A program made the position numbers and the translations under genes. Source: Halisarca cf. caerulea (taxonomy: Eukaryota > Porifera > Demospongiae > Chondrillida > Halisarcidae). From it: 17,500 nt of DNA. The DNA lies in the NCBI GenBank assembly GCA_963170055.1, contig CAUJGJ010000332.1, positions 3,542,501 through 3,560,000 on the forward strand. The letters run 5' to 3'. Numbering within the stretch: position 1 is the first letter of the stretch; every line of letters begins with the position of its first letter. This document shows positions 9,000 to 17,384 of this stretch, piece by piece. Under the pieces are notes generated by a model, which was not told the origin of the DNA, did not search any database, and saw nothing but the letters and a program-made list of their open reading frames with translations.

Positions 9000-9690
9000 T
9001 TTTATTATAATTATTTAAGTGCAACATGCCAAAAGGCACTAGGGCGTCTTCATCCCAATGGAACACTATCACCACAAACACAAAATGTATCAGTAATACT
9101 AATAGTAAAACAAACATTGTCAACTAAACAAACAAAAAATAGACTTAATTGAAGCAAACTGCAACATGGACAATGTCATATTGAATAATAACACAGATGA
9201 TAAAACCTGCCCACTAATCATAAAAACACCTAGACCACATTCTACTAATTTCCCCAGATTCCGCTGTTCCTACATGCATTCTCTAACAGCTATAGCAACT
9301 TGCTCCTTCTCTTTCATCTCTTGGAACTCAGCACTTACAACTGATATGCCAGCGAGTAGGTCTTCTTTTTTAGCAGCCAACGCGGGGCAGGACAGCAACC
9401 AGTGGTTGACATCCTTCACCTCCCCTGTCTCCCATTCCTGCACACCCTTTCTTCATGAGCCAGGCCTCTCCACCTTCCAGATTCAATTTGTAGAGGGACA
9501 GTGCCCCCCCCCCCCCCCCCCCCAATCATCACCATCAGTCAACTTTGGCTTTTCCTCCATATCTCTCCACAAATTTCTCCAACCTTCGAAACATACCGGC
9601 ATGACTTCAACATGTCTTTCATTACATTTCCAGACAGGCCATGCACCTCTGACCCATCCAGCCCCCTCTCCACTGTAGCATACTATGTAG
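9000..9690 (-). mobile_element. Decayed LINE ORF2 C-terminus and 3' UTR, minus strand
   Basis: On the minus strand three frames carry consecutive pieces of a LINE C-terminus. They are DMLKSCRYVSKVGEI (about 9550-9620), VPLQIESGRWRGLAHEERVC (about 9437-9500), and EVKDVNHWLLSCP then ALAAKKEDLLA (about 9350-9420), ending at a stop at 9270-9272. The pattern L.IE.GRW..L..EER.C followed by VED..H.LL.CP is, from known families, the conserved tail of many LINE ORF2 proteins. A 20-base C run (9504-9523) and frameshifts separate the pieces, so the copy is dead. The stretch 9003-9269 is its 3' untranslated region, sharing an end with the sequence at 7841. A plus-strand frame at 9166-9678 is only the antisense of this fragment. 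Confidence 0.75.
9504..9523. repeat. Poly-C run of 20
   Basis: A C homopolymer inside the minus-strand LINE fragment, probably expanded after the element died. Length is unreliable in sequencing. Confidence 0.9.
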
Positions 9691-9846
9691 ACTCTACATG
9701 TACAGTATTACTCAGTTGATTTGGTTTACCACCTATACTAGCTGGATATAGACTACCTCGATTTACACTAATTGATGAGTGTACGTATATATTTGTATAA
9801 ATTAATATAGTCTATACGTATTATAAAGACATATGAGTGGCGTAAA

Positions 9847-10698
9847 ATGGCCACTTGCTCGCGAGCTAGAGTGTTTGCAAGTTGGCCAAAGAAGCCAGAC
9901 AACCTAAAGTTTGACACGGGACGACAGAACGAGACGGGACGCGGCTCTTACGGTACCGTTTACAAGGGGGAATTCGATGGCCGTCCCGTTGCTGTTAAAA
10001 TTCTACATTCTACCTTGCTGGAAGATCGAAGAAACGACCGTATTCTCAGGGAATTCGAGAAGGAGTCTTCTATATTGAAAGCTCTCGACCATTCGAACAT
10101 CGTCAAGCTGCTCGGCACTTTCTGGGACGATGAAGAAGGTGGGAGGCCACTCCTAGTGATGGAATACCACGAAGAGAACTTGAAGGAATATCTTGCTCGT
10201 AACAAAGGGAAATTGTCTTTAGGTCGCCAGCTGGAAATTGCTCAAGAGGTTACCGAAGGCTTACGCTTTCTACATGAGCAAAACATCGTTCATCGCGACT
10301 TAACGCTGAAGAACATCCTCGTTGGTGCAGATGGCCACGTACGAATCGGTGATTTCGGTCAGTCGAAGCTCCTCAGCGACTTGAGGGAAGACATGGAGAC
10401 AACCCAACCTGGTACAGTGGCGTACATGCCTCCAGAGGCGTTGACGCATGATTCTACATATAATGCTACTATCGACGTTTTTTCGCTGGGCGTTGTGTTC
10501 GTGTGTATTGCCACACAGCGTGAGCCAACTGTGGGTATGTCAGAAATTGGATCAAGGCCTGAGCTAAAGCGCCGAGCCAGAGATTTACAGCCATTGAGTA
10601 GGGGCCATCCCCTGGAATTCTTCATTAATCGTTGTCTTCAGGATAATTGTGAGAATAGACCGGATGTATTTATGATACATCACGTTCTCAACCCTTTG
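9847..10698 (+). CDS. Gene B exon 1: complete protein kinase domain (TK/TKL-like)
   Basis: A 284-codon exon holding a whole kinase domain, about residues 25-284. Visible motifs are the glycine loop GRGSYGTVYKG (31-41), ATP-binding Lys51 in VAVK, a helix-C Glu near 73, the hinge VMEYHEENL (104-112), the catalytic loop HRDLTLKN (149-156), DFG (169-171), the P+1 segment GTVAYMPPEAL (189-199), DVFSLG (210-215) and the final Arg in ENRPD. All catalytic residues are present, so it should phosphorylate protein. The Lys four residues after HRD resembles tyrosine kinases, while GTVAYMPPEAL is typical of TKL serine/threonine kinases, so specificity is open. Met1 is the first ATG after an in-frame TAG at 9808, in good context (AAAATGG). 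There is no signal peptide or membrane segment, so it is likely cytosolic. The donor TTG/GTAAGT is phase 0, and coiled-coil exons follow. Confidence 0.9.
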
Positions 10699-11064
10699 GT
10701 AAGTTGAGTCAATATATAGCATTAACACAGACGTGAGCAGTCACAATGCACTATAAATAAATTAAATATAATAATACATGTTTTCAGTGCTAGTCCCTGT
10801 AGAGGGATCCAATCCTTCAAAGTTCACAGTTGTTTGCCTAGTATAGAAATTATATTTATACAACATTTAGTTATATAACATTTTATAGCCCCTGTTTTGC
10901 ATGAATGACGAAACCAAGCCAAGCAACTTGGATTAATCCTGTGTCCGAGGCTTAAGTTTCTTTGTCATCATTTTATTCCTTGATGGACCAGGTACAACAA
11001 CGGTATAACTATACTACCTATTCAATTAATAAATGATTTTGTCAATGAACTTTCTACATGCTAG
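10699..11064 (+). other. Gene B intron 1
   Basis: 366 bases from GTAAGT to CTAG. A weak inverted repeat near 10898-10970 (ATGACGAAAC...TTTCTTTGTCAT) is its only structure. Confidence 0.7.
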
Positions 11065-11136
11065 ATCCAAGGAATACATCTTCCAGACATTCAAAGCAGA
11101 CTGGAAATGACTGAAAAAAGGAAAGAAAGTTTAGAA
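11065..11136 (+). CDS. Gene B exon 2: linker and coiled-coil start
   Basis: 24 codons in phase 0 between ACATGCTAG and the donor GAA/GTACGT. They read IQGIHLPDIQSRLEMTEKRK then ESLE. The frame continues directly from the kinase exon. The second half is a charged helix that leads into the repeats of the next exons. The first few residues probably link the kinase C-lobe to the coiled coil. Confidence 0.72.
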
Positions 11137-11299
11137 GTACGTTTAATACCAATACCGATACTTGACTTGAAAATTTGTCTATATATTATTCATTTGTTGT
11201 TAGTATTGCTATAAAAGTCTCTGACAAGACACACCACTTGAAGATGCAAACTATACTGGTATATGTAAATTGACAGTATACCTTTCTAGGGGTGCCATT

Positions 11300-11501
11300 T
11301 ACAGTAGAACCTTAATTTGTTAGTAAGAGCACTGTTAATGAGTAATACCTGGTTAATATATGGAAGTACAAGGATATGATACCCCACTTATAACCCATAA
11401 TACTAATCTATTATGGTTAACAAGTACTACTGAATCAGATAGTGAGTAGCAATTTGGAGGGACCCCAGGTGTACTCACTAAGTAAACGAGGTTTGACTAT
11501 A
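11300..11501. mobile_element. Pogo/Tigger-like MITE in gene B intron 2
   Basis: The left end reads TACAGTAGAACCTTAATTTG then TTAGTAAGAG. The right end, reversed, reads TATAGTCAAACCTCGTTTAC then TTAGTGAGTA. TA flanks both. CAGT.(G/A)AACCTC is the usual terminal signature of pogo/Tigger elements. 202 bp, no coding capacity, inverted repeats fairly diverged, hence old. Confidence 0.75.
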
Positions 11502-11681
11502 TATATATATATTGAATCTTATAATTATAATAATGGTATAATATGCATATTACAATTTGTTAATTGATGACAAACCCCTCAGTGTGGACACTATTAATAA
11601 TACATCACAGTCTAGCTGAATGTTATTTAAAATGTGCATATTAATTTTAAATTTTTTTAACTGTGAGCACGTGAGTGTATG

Positions 11682-11938
<257 letters not shown>

Positions 11939-12272
11939 ACATGTGCATGTTTGCATGCATGTGTACCTGCGTGGGTATGTGCTTGTGTGTTCCTTTGTTC
12001 CCCTTTTCTATTAATTAAAAATTATATTTATTAACTGCGGTGAACAACATGTGAACCTTTGTCAGTGCATTTTTGTGTGAAATATTGAATAGAAGTTGGG
12101 TCAGGTCAATATTTAATAATTGCATTATTGTGGTTGTGAAATTATTACACAAACAACAAACTTTATTAAGGCAATATTCTGTGTGCTTCTTTAAAAATTG
12201 TAGTTTCATATGCTATAAATTACTTACTGTGACAGTCTTAATTCATGCTTTGATGCTTTCTGTGCTGCTTAG

Positions 12273-12326
12273 GAAAAAGTAAAGAAGACTGAGCAAAAAC
12301 TGGACATGGAACAGAAAGCCTTTCAA
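12273..12326 (+). CDS. Gene B exon 3: 18-codon coiled-coil module, copy 1
   Basis: 54 bases between GCTGCTTAG and the donor CAA/GTAAAG, phase 0 at both ends. They read EKVKKTEQKLDMEQKAFQ. The upstream intron end (GATGCTTTCTGTGCTGCTTAG) also matches that of exon 4, so the duplication included intron sequence. The module adds a charged helix of about two and a half heptads. Confidence 0.75.
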
Positions 12327-12497
12327 GTAAAGACTCTGAGTTTTCAATTTGCTAGCATGCTATAAAGTCAATTGCACTTTCTAGTAAATTTTTAATTTGT
12401 ATCTATAATACATAGTAGCTAGAACAATGCATGGAGTCTAGATATTATTAGAGTATATTAAACTATAGTCCAATCTTTGGTTAGAACCGTGCACCTT

Positions 12498-12658
12498 TAT
12501 AATCTACCCACATGACATTGTTGAGATCTCCCCATCATTATAGACTGACTGCATGTACTGAATGGACCTCAGAGTCTATAATGTACCCATGCACGTGTTG
12601 AGATCTACCCCTCACTGTAGACTGCATGTACCGAATGGACCTCTATAGTCTACCCACA
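12498..12658 (+). repeat. Tandem repeat, two units of about 75 bp and a partial third
   Basis: Both units contain TATAAT(C/G)TACCCA, GTTGAGATCT, CCCC/CCCT, TAGACTG...GCATGTAC, and GAATGGACCTC. A third partial unit starts with TATAGTCTACCCACAT. It lies in gene B intron 3. No coding potential. Confidence 0.8.
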
Positions 12659-13197
12659 TTAGAAGCATCAATTTATTGGTGTCTTGTCATGATCACTGAT
12701 TCAGGACTATACCACTTGATTAATTTGCCTGCATGCCTTATGCAATGAATGTCTTCCGACCAATGCATGCATGATGCCATGAAATGGAGGTCGTATAGGG
12801 TCGATCAGTACTATGCTGTGCAGACTATTGGTCACACATGTTACATTGTAGTCTAGCACAGCCAGTCTCTTTTCACCCAACCCTGCATGGGGATTTCCAG
12901 GAGTATAAAGTGAAATAGCTGAATTTCTTGGCTGATTTGATGTCAATCTAATTCTTGTCAGTACATGCAGTGTGTTGCTGTATACACAATTTTGAATAAT
13001 TATTATTCTCAAAATATTAACCTCAGTAGTTAAGAGGTCTATTCGGTAGCCTAAGGATTAACTGGTATGGTATACATTGACAATGTGCACGTGCCTAAAT
13101 TTAATTTAATATATTATTTAAAAGAAAATTTTAAATTTGCATGTTTTGTCCTTAATTGCTGTCTTTATACATTGGTGCTTTCTGCACTGTTATATAG

Positions 13198-13251
13198 GAA
13201 AAAGTAAAGAAGACTGAGGAACAGCTGTACAAGGAGCAAACAGCCTTTAAA
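13198..13251 (+). CDS. Gene B exon 4: 18-codon coiled-coil module, copy 2
   Basis: 54 bases after TGTTATATAG, ending AAA/GTAAGA, phase 0. They read EKVKKTEEQLYKEQTAFK. 11 of 18 residues match exon 3, and the first 21 bases of the two exons are identical. There is no stop, so gene B continues. No further exon of this type is visible to 17500, so the next one lies past the edge or was missed in the transposon-filled DNA. The protein seen so far is 344 residues. The likely role is dimerisation or scaffold binding for the kinase, by inference from the helix pattern. Confidence 0.75.
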
Positions 13252-13799
13252 GTAAGACCTTTGCTTAGTCTTAGACTATAGTTTTAAATTACTAGTTTGA
13301 TAGTCTAAGAACTTACATTATAATCAGGATTCTATCTAGGATTTAAATTTTGGGGGGGAAGCTTGAGTATTACAGTGAATGATTGCCGCTCAAGATATAT
13401 GCACATAGATTTGATACATGTATTGTATGTATATAGCAGGGTGATGGGGGGGGGGGGATAATTACAAAGTATAGTAGGGGGGTCAGGTATATGTATGTAT
13501 ATATGGTATCCTAGACATCTATAAAACACATGTAGTGCAGTGATAGTAGAGGTGCATGCAGATATTGTTATGGAGTGCAGGGGTATATATATAAGTATGA
13601 AACTAGGGGGGTCTGGGATCATGCCCCCACCCAGGGAAAATTTGAGGTTTTAGGTGAGATAATGTTGCATTTGAGGCCATTTTAGACCATTCAAGGCCAA
13701 TTTTCACACTCAAGTAGGGCCTTTTCTATATAGTAATAAAATGAGTGCCTGTGTGTATACATGTGCACACATGTGTGTACGTGCGTACGTGCGTACATG

Positions 13800-13800
<1 letters not shown>

Positions 13801-13857
<57 letters not shown>
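13801..13857 (+). repeat. (TG)n array inside the transposon, unit 1
   Basis: Preceded by the shared leader AGTGCCTGTGTGTATACATG and followed by TTTGTGCACGCC. Confidence 0.93.
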
Positions 13858-13858
<1 letters not shown>

Positions 13859-14090
13859 GTTTGTGCACGCCTATATATACTATGGAGTGTATACAGGAGT
13901 ATACATATACTTAACTCGAGGGATCTGGAGGCATGCCTCCCTAGGGAAAATTTGAGTTTTTAGGTTATATAATGTTGCATTTGAGGCCATGTTAGACCAT
14001 TCAATGCTGATTTTGACATGCAAGTAGGGTCTTCTCTGTAGTAGTGAAAACGAGTGCCTGTGTGTATACATGTGCATAGATGTGTGTACA

Positions 14091-14093
<3 letters not shown>

Positions 14094-14150
<57 letters not shown>

Positions 14151-14160
14151 TCTGTGTGTG
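14094..14160 (+). repeat. (TG)n array inside the transposon, unit 2
   Basis: Same leader and same trailing TTTGTGCATGCC as unit 1, so the array belongs to the duplicated unit. Confidence 0.93.
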
Positions 14161-14425
14161 TTTGTGCATGCCCGGATATATTATGGAGGGCAGGAGTATA
14201 CGTACTTAACTAGAGGGGTCTTGGGGCATGCCCCCTAGGGAAAATTTGAGTTTTTAGGTTATACAAGGTTGTATTTGAGGCCATTTTAGATTATTCAAGG
14301 TAAATTTTGACACTCAAGTAGGGTCTACTCCATAGTAATTTGTATTGCAGTTGGAATTTTTTGGGGGGTGGAAGCTAGGAAGTTTGGGGTGAAAGCTTCC
14401 CCCCACTGGATAGAACCCTGATAAT

Positions 14426-14642
14426 GTTCTGTATACCTTAGGCTAGTGGTAGATTGCTATAATTCCCCAGTTTACTTGAAATTATATTAACTGTGGAAAA
14501 TTAATGTGCATATTTTCAAAGCAGCTAGGGCCCTCCTCATCCTGTGTTTATATATTATTTTCCAGCTTTGGTATGATACTTTACTGGTATATCATGCACT
14601 GAAACAATGCCTCTTTTCCTCTGCACTGACTCTTAGACTAGG
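14426..14642 (+). other. Unique spacer between two transposon copies
   Basis: 217 bases of putative gene B intron. It contains TTATTTTCCAG at 14555-14565 and an intron-end-like tract (CTTTTCCTCTGCACTGACTC) that resembles the ends of gene B introns 2 and 3. No module exon follows because the next transposon starts at 14643. Confidence 0.4.
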
Positions 14643-15516
14643 TAGGGTTCTACCATGGGATTTAAATTTTGGGGGGGACGTTGGAGTATATTACAGTGAA
14701 TGACTGCCGCACAAGATATGCATGTAGATTGAGGCAGATGCGTCATGTAGGCATGCATATGTGATATCCTAGACATCTATAAACACATGCCTGTACAGTG
14801 ATGATAGAGGTGCAAGCAGATATGTGTATGGAGTGTAAGGGTATATATATGGTACGTAAGTAACTGGGGGGGGGGGGTATGCCCCAGGGAAAATTTGAGG
14901 TTTAGATTATAATGTTGCATTTGAGGCCATTCTAGACCACCCAGGTCAAAAAAACTTGCCACATTCTACAATGTTTCAAGAATGTTTTCAGCAATGTGGT
15001 AACAAGCTTGTAACTTGCATGTTACAGGGGAAAAAACGGCAGTTATACACCTTGAAATTGAAACTGTACTTGACATGTTTCTCCCATGTAAATACCATGT
15101 CAACAGCAAGTAACTACCATGTTTTCTACCATACAGCTGGTATGGAATAATTTATACTAATACATACAGTAATTATATATTATATTATTAAACTATAATA
15201 CAGTTCTGCAAAATGAAATTCAATCCCCATCAATATTGGAATTCAAATTCAAACATTTACAAGGTAAAATTTGAAAAAGAGGTTTGCTTAACATTGACAT
15301 CGTACATAAGCAAGATAGGATGGTTTCGTCTACCACGGCATCTTTACGTATCTCTCCATCCAGTATACACTCCTTTGTTACCTCCATATTCAGCTGTTAT
15401 TCGAGTAATTTAACTCGATTCAGTCATCTAGAAAAACAAACATTCGAAATGGTATAATATTGATGGCTAAAGCCGAATCTCATCAAGCAAACTGCAGCGC
15501 AGTAACTCACTTAAGA

Positions 15517-15633
15517 TCACGAAGAACCAATGCCAACATCTTTATAAAATTTCGGCTTCTTCTCTTCCACACAAACATCAACACGCGCGTTCGTCTTCAG
15601 GTTCGAGTCACTCGGAGGCAGCACGTCGTACAT
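15517..15633 (-). CDS. Candidate minus-strand first exon, unknown
   Basis: From ATG at 15633 the minus strand reads MYDVLPPSDSNLKTNARVDV then CVEEKKPKFYKDVGIGSS and TGA, 38 codons. Composition and the G/C-rich third positions at its start look coding, unlike the surroundings. A CACGTG/TGACGTCA-rich patch lies 100-280 bases upstream on this strand. Against it: an earlier ATG at 15639 in another frame opens a short decoy, no strong donor fits before the stop, and the segment sits in the inner transposon. Possible donors are GTGATC or GTTCTT just before the stop. Not recognised. Confidence 0.25.
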   Translation of the reverse strand: MYDVLPPSDSNLKTNARVDVCVEEKKPKFYKDVGIGSS

Positions 15634-15684
15634 GCCATCTTATAGAACCAAGCTATACGCTAGCTTTCTTTCTATGTTCTTTCT

Positions 15685-15844
15685 GTACAGACGTTTTAGG
15701 GTTTTTTGTCCGGATAACAATCAGCTTTTAGCATTCACGTGATGTTTTGTACGTATAAACGTCACGTGTGCGCTGTATAAACGTCACGTGTATGCTTTAA
15801 AAGCCAATTGTTATCCGGACAAAAAAACCCTAAAACGTCTGTAC
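15685..15844. mobile_element. 160-bp MITE carrying CACGTG motifs
   Basis: Ends are inverted copies over about 50 bases: GTACAGACGTTTTAGGGTTT then TTTGTCCGGATAACAAT on the left, and the same text reversed on the right, with one T indel and a few changes. TA is present at both termini. The interior carries a 22-bp tandem duplication, GTATAAACGTCACGTGTGCG and GTATAAACGTCACGTGTATG. High arm identity suggests a recent insertion. Confidence 0.88.
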
Positions 15845-15910
15845 CTTTGAATTTGAATGTAGCATTCCTTCGCGCATGCGTAGAAGGCACGTTGCTATCA
15901 CGTGACGTCA
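15736..15910. promoter_or_regulatory. Cluster of E-box, CRE and NRF1-like sites
   Basis: CACGTG occurs at 15736, 15763, 15785 and 15899. TGACGTCA is at 15903-15910, overlapping TCACGTGA at 15898. CGCGCATGCGTA at 15871 is one base off the usual NRF1 site and sits in the near-palindrome CCTTC...GAAGG. Such a set is typical of metazoan promoters. Most of the CACGTG copies are inside the MITE. Confidence 0.4.
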
Positions 15911-16389
15911 CCTTTTCAATCCATAATATAGGAAGCTAAGAACATCCTCAGACCACATGATAAATCCTATAACACTTATGTTTAGACATGAACTCCTTGG
16001 AAATGATCTGTATCTACAACTACTAAGGTTAAGCTAAGCAAGCTGCAGACAACAAACTGTGACAAAATATAGGCCTGCAAATACAAGGTTTAGCTGGGAT
16101 CGGATGTACCAGCTATGAATCGCTGGCAGCCATTAGTCCCAAAAAGTACTTCATACTAATAAGGTGGAGATGATTGTTGCATAGGGCTACACAGACTTGT
16201 GGATGAGCATGCATGTGTCTGACCAGATAGGTATAGGTCTATAGACATAGATGATAGATAGGTAAGGACAGAGGGGCAATGGGCTAGAGTTGATGCAAAG
16301 CTAGGTCTGGTATAGCCCTTTAAGACAGAGGTTTGTGCCCTGGGTGCAGCGTGAAAATTCCAATACATCCCACATTTTCAACTTAAATA
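15911..16389. other. No feature recognised inside the inner transposon
   Basis: Short open frames only, on both strands. No splice-bounded exon or repeat end was seen. Confidence 0.5.
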
Positions 16390-16410
16390 GCATTGTACAG
16401 TGAAGCATTG

Positions 16411-16591
16411 TACAGTGAAACCTCTCTAATCCGACACATCTATAATCCAACATTCTCTCTAATCCGACCATCTTATGAGGTACATCCACCATACTAATGT
16501 ATGGTAGGAGGCACTCCATAATCCGACAACCTCCTAATCCGACATTATTCTCAGGTCCCATTGAGTGTCGGATTAGAGAGGTTTCACTGTA
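16411..16591. mobile_element. Pogo/Tigger-like MITE, 181 bp
   Basis: Starts TA then CAGTGAAACCTCTCTAATCC and ends with its inverse, GGATTAGAGAGGTTTCACTG then TA. The CAGTGAAACCTCT terminus is the pogo/Tigger type. TAATCCGAC recurs four times in direct orientation inside. Left arm is preceded by a 15-bp duplicate (GCATTGTACAGTGAA at 16390 and 16405). Confidence 0.87.
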
Positions 16592-16792
16592 TTATTGAAT
16601 CCCATATGCATGATGCAGGAATTTGTATGCTGAACCCATGCAGTCTTGGCTGCATGTCTAGCCTTATGCCTGTCTGTCCAGACCAATGTCCATCTTGCCC
16701 TATATCAGTCTGCAATTTCTATACTGTTATGGACTCTATGCTTTTCTCTTCTTGGTGAATTCTGTACGATGTTCATAAACATGCATGGTGGT

Positions 16793-16815
16793 TACCTGCT
16801 TGTTTCAAGCAGGTA
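16793..16815. repeat. Perfect 10-bp hairpin
   Basis: TACCTGCTTG, loop TTT, CAAGCAGGTA. No U-rich tail follows, so it is not a terminator. It lies 130 bases inside the right end of the inner transposon. Confidence 0.75.
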
Positions 16816-17031
16816 AATGGCCTGTGGATATCATTTCAGGTAAAATCTTGTTGCAACAGCCATGAAACATGGTTGGAAAGTCAAATCAAGGTTGTAACAT
16901 AGTTGTTTTGTCCTGCACACATGGTTGTAATTTTGACCTGGGCATTCACAGCTGATTTTGATACTCAAGTAGGGCCTTCTCTATAGTGATAAAATGAGTG
17001 CCTGTGTGTATACATGTGCATACATGTGCAT

Positions 17032-17036
17032 GTGTG

Positions 17037-17068
<32 letters not shown>

Positions 17069-17069
17069 A

Positions 17070-17103
<34 letters not shown>
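17032..17103 (+). repeat. (TG)n array inside the split transposon
   Basis: Preceded by the family leader AGTGCCTGTGTGTATACATG, so it occupies the same position as the arrays at 13801 and 14094. Confidence 0.92.
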
Positions 17104-17105
<2 letters not shown>

Positions 17106-17368
17106 ATGTGTGTTTGTATTTCTGTGTGTCTTTGTTTGTGTGCATTAAGATATATTATGGAGTGCCGGGGTATACGTACTTAACTAGAAGGATCTGGGGG
17201 TATACCCCTAGGGAATATTTGAGTTTTTAGGTTATATTAGGTTGTATTTGAGGCCATTTAGTTTATTCAAGGTTGATTTTGACACTCAAGTAAGGCATTC
17301 TCTATAGTAATCTGTACTGCAGTTGGATTTCTTTTGGAGTGGAAGCTGGGGAGTTTGGGTTAGAAGCT

Positions 17369-17384
17369 CCCCCCCCCCCCCCCC
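17369..17384. repeat. Poly-C run of 16 at the transposon end
   Basis: It lengthens the C block found near the right end of this family (CCCCCC in the copy at 13325). The matching G blocks near the left ends are 7 long (about 13350 and 14674). Confidence 0.85.

Larger units (their letters stand above)
13325..14420 (+). mobile_element. 1.1-kb non-autonomous DNA transposon with internal TG arrays
   Basis: Starts CAGGATTCTATC and ends GATAGAACCCTG, inverted copies with one change. Just inside, GGGGGGGAAGCTT mirrors AAGCTTCCCCCC. ATAAT lies directly outside both ends (13320-13324 and 14421-14425), a likely 5-bp target duplication. Inside, a unit of about 300 bp recurs: TTGAGGCCAT at 13671, 13981 and 14275, TCAAGTAGGG..CT, AGTGCCTGTGTGTATACATG, a TG array, then GGGAAAATTTGAG. 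No transposase frame. CAGGG termini would suit hAT, but hAT usually makes 8-bp duplications, so the assignment is open. Confidence 0.8.
14940..16942. mobile_element. 2.0-kb insertion with 12-bp terminal inverted repeats
   Basis: Bounded by CCCAGGTCAAAA on the left and its perfect inverse TTTTGACCTGGG on the right, exactly where the outer transposon is split. Subterminal zones on both sides repeat CATGTTT/AAACATGG-type words (near 14970-15125 and 16860-16925), as transposase-bound ends often do. No transposase could be read. The interior holds two smaller inverted-repeat elements and a CpG-richer patch. Target duplication is unclear: only CA is shared. Confidence 0.6.

Noticed and set aside
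9166..9678. Plus-strand 170-codon frame with a proline run
   Set aside because: The minus strand of the same segment carries recognisable LINE ORF2 motifs, and the prolines come from the C20 run.
9796..9827. TATAAA words before the kinase ATG (9796, 9822) as a TATA box
   Set aside because: Both lie within about 50 bases of the ATG, leaving little or no leader, and the region is AT-rich. A distant promoter is as likely.
9960..10625. Minus-strand frames of 81 and 88 codons
   Set aside because: They are antisense shadows of the kinase exon.
13671..14284. Regularly spaced repeats that could suggest a CRISPR-like array
   Set aside because: The spacing is about 300 bp, units are long and include TG arrays, and everything lies inside a transposon with inverted ends in animal-type DNA.
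15213..15413. 66-codon plus-strand frame and a possible 46-base minus-strand exon (EYGGNKGVYTGWRD) in the same place
   Set aside because: Neither matches a known family. The minus exon joins the candidate at 15517-15633 only through a weak donor.
16793..16815. Hairpin as an intrinsic terminator
   Set aside because: No T tract follows, and the genome is eukaryotic.
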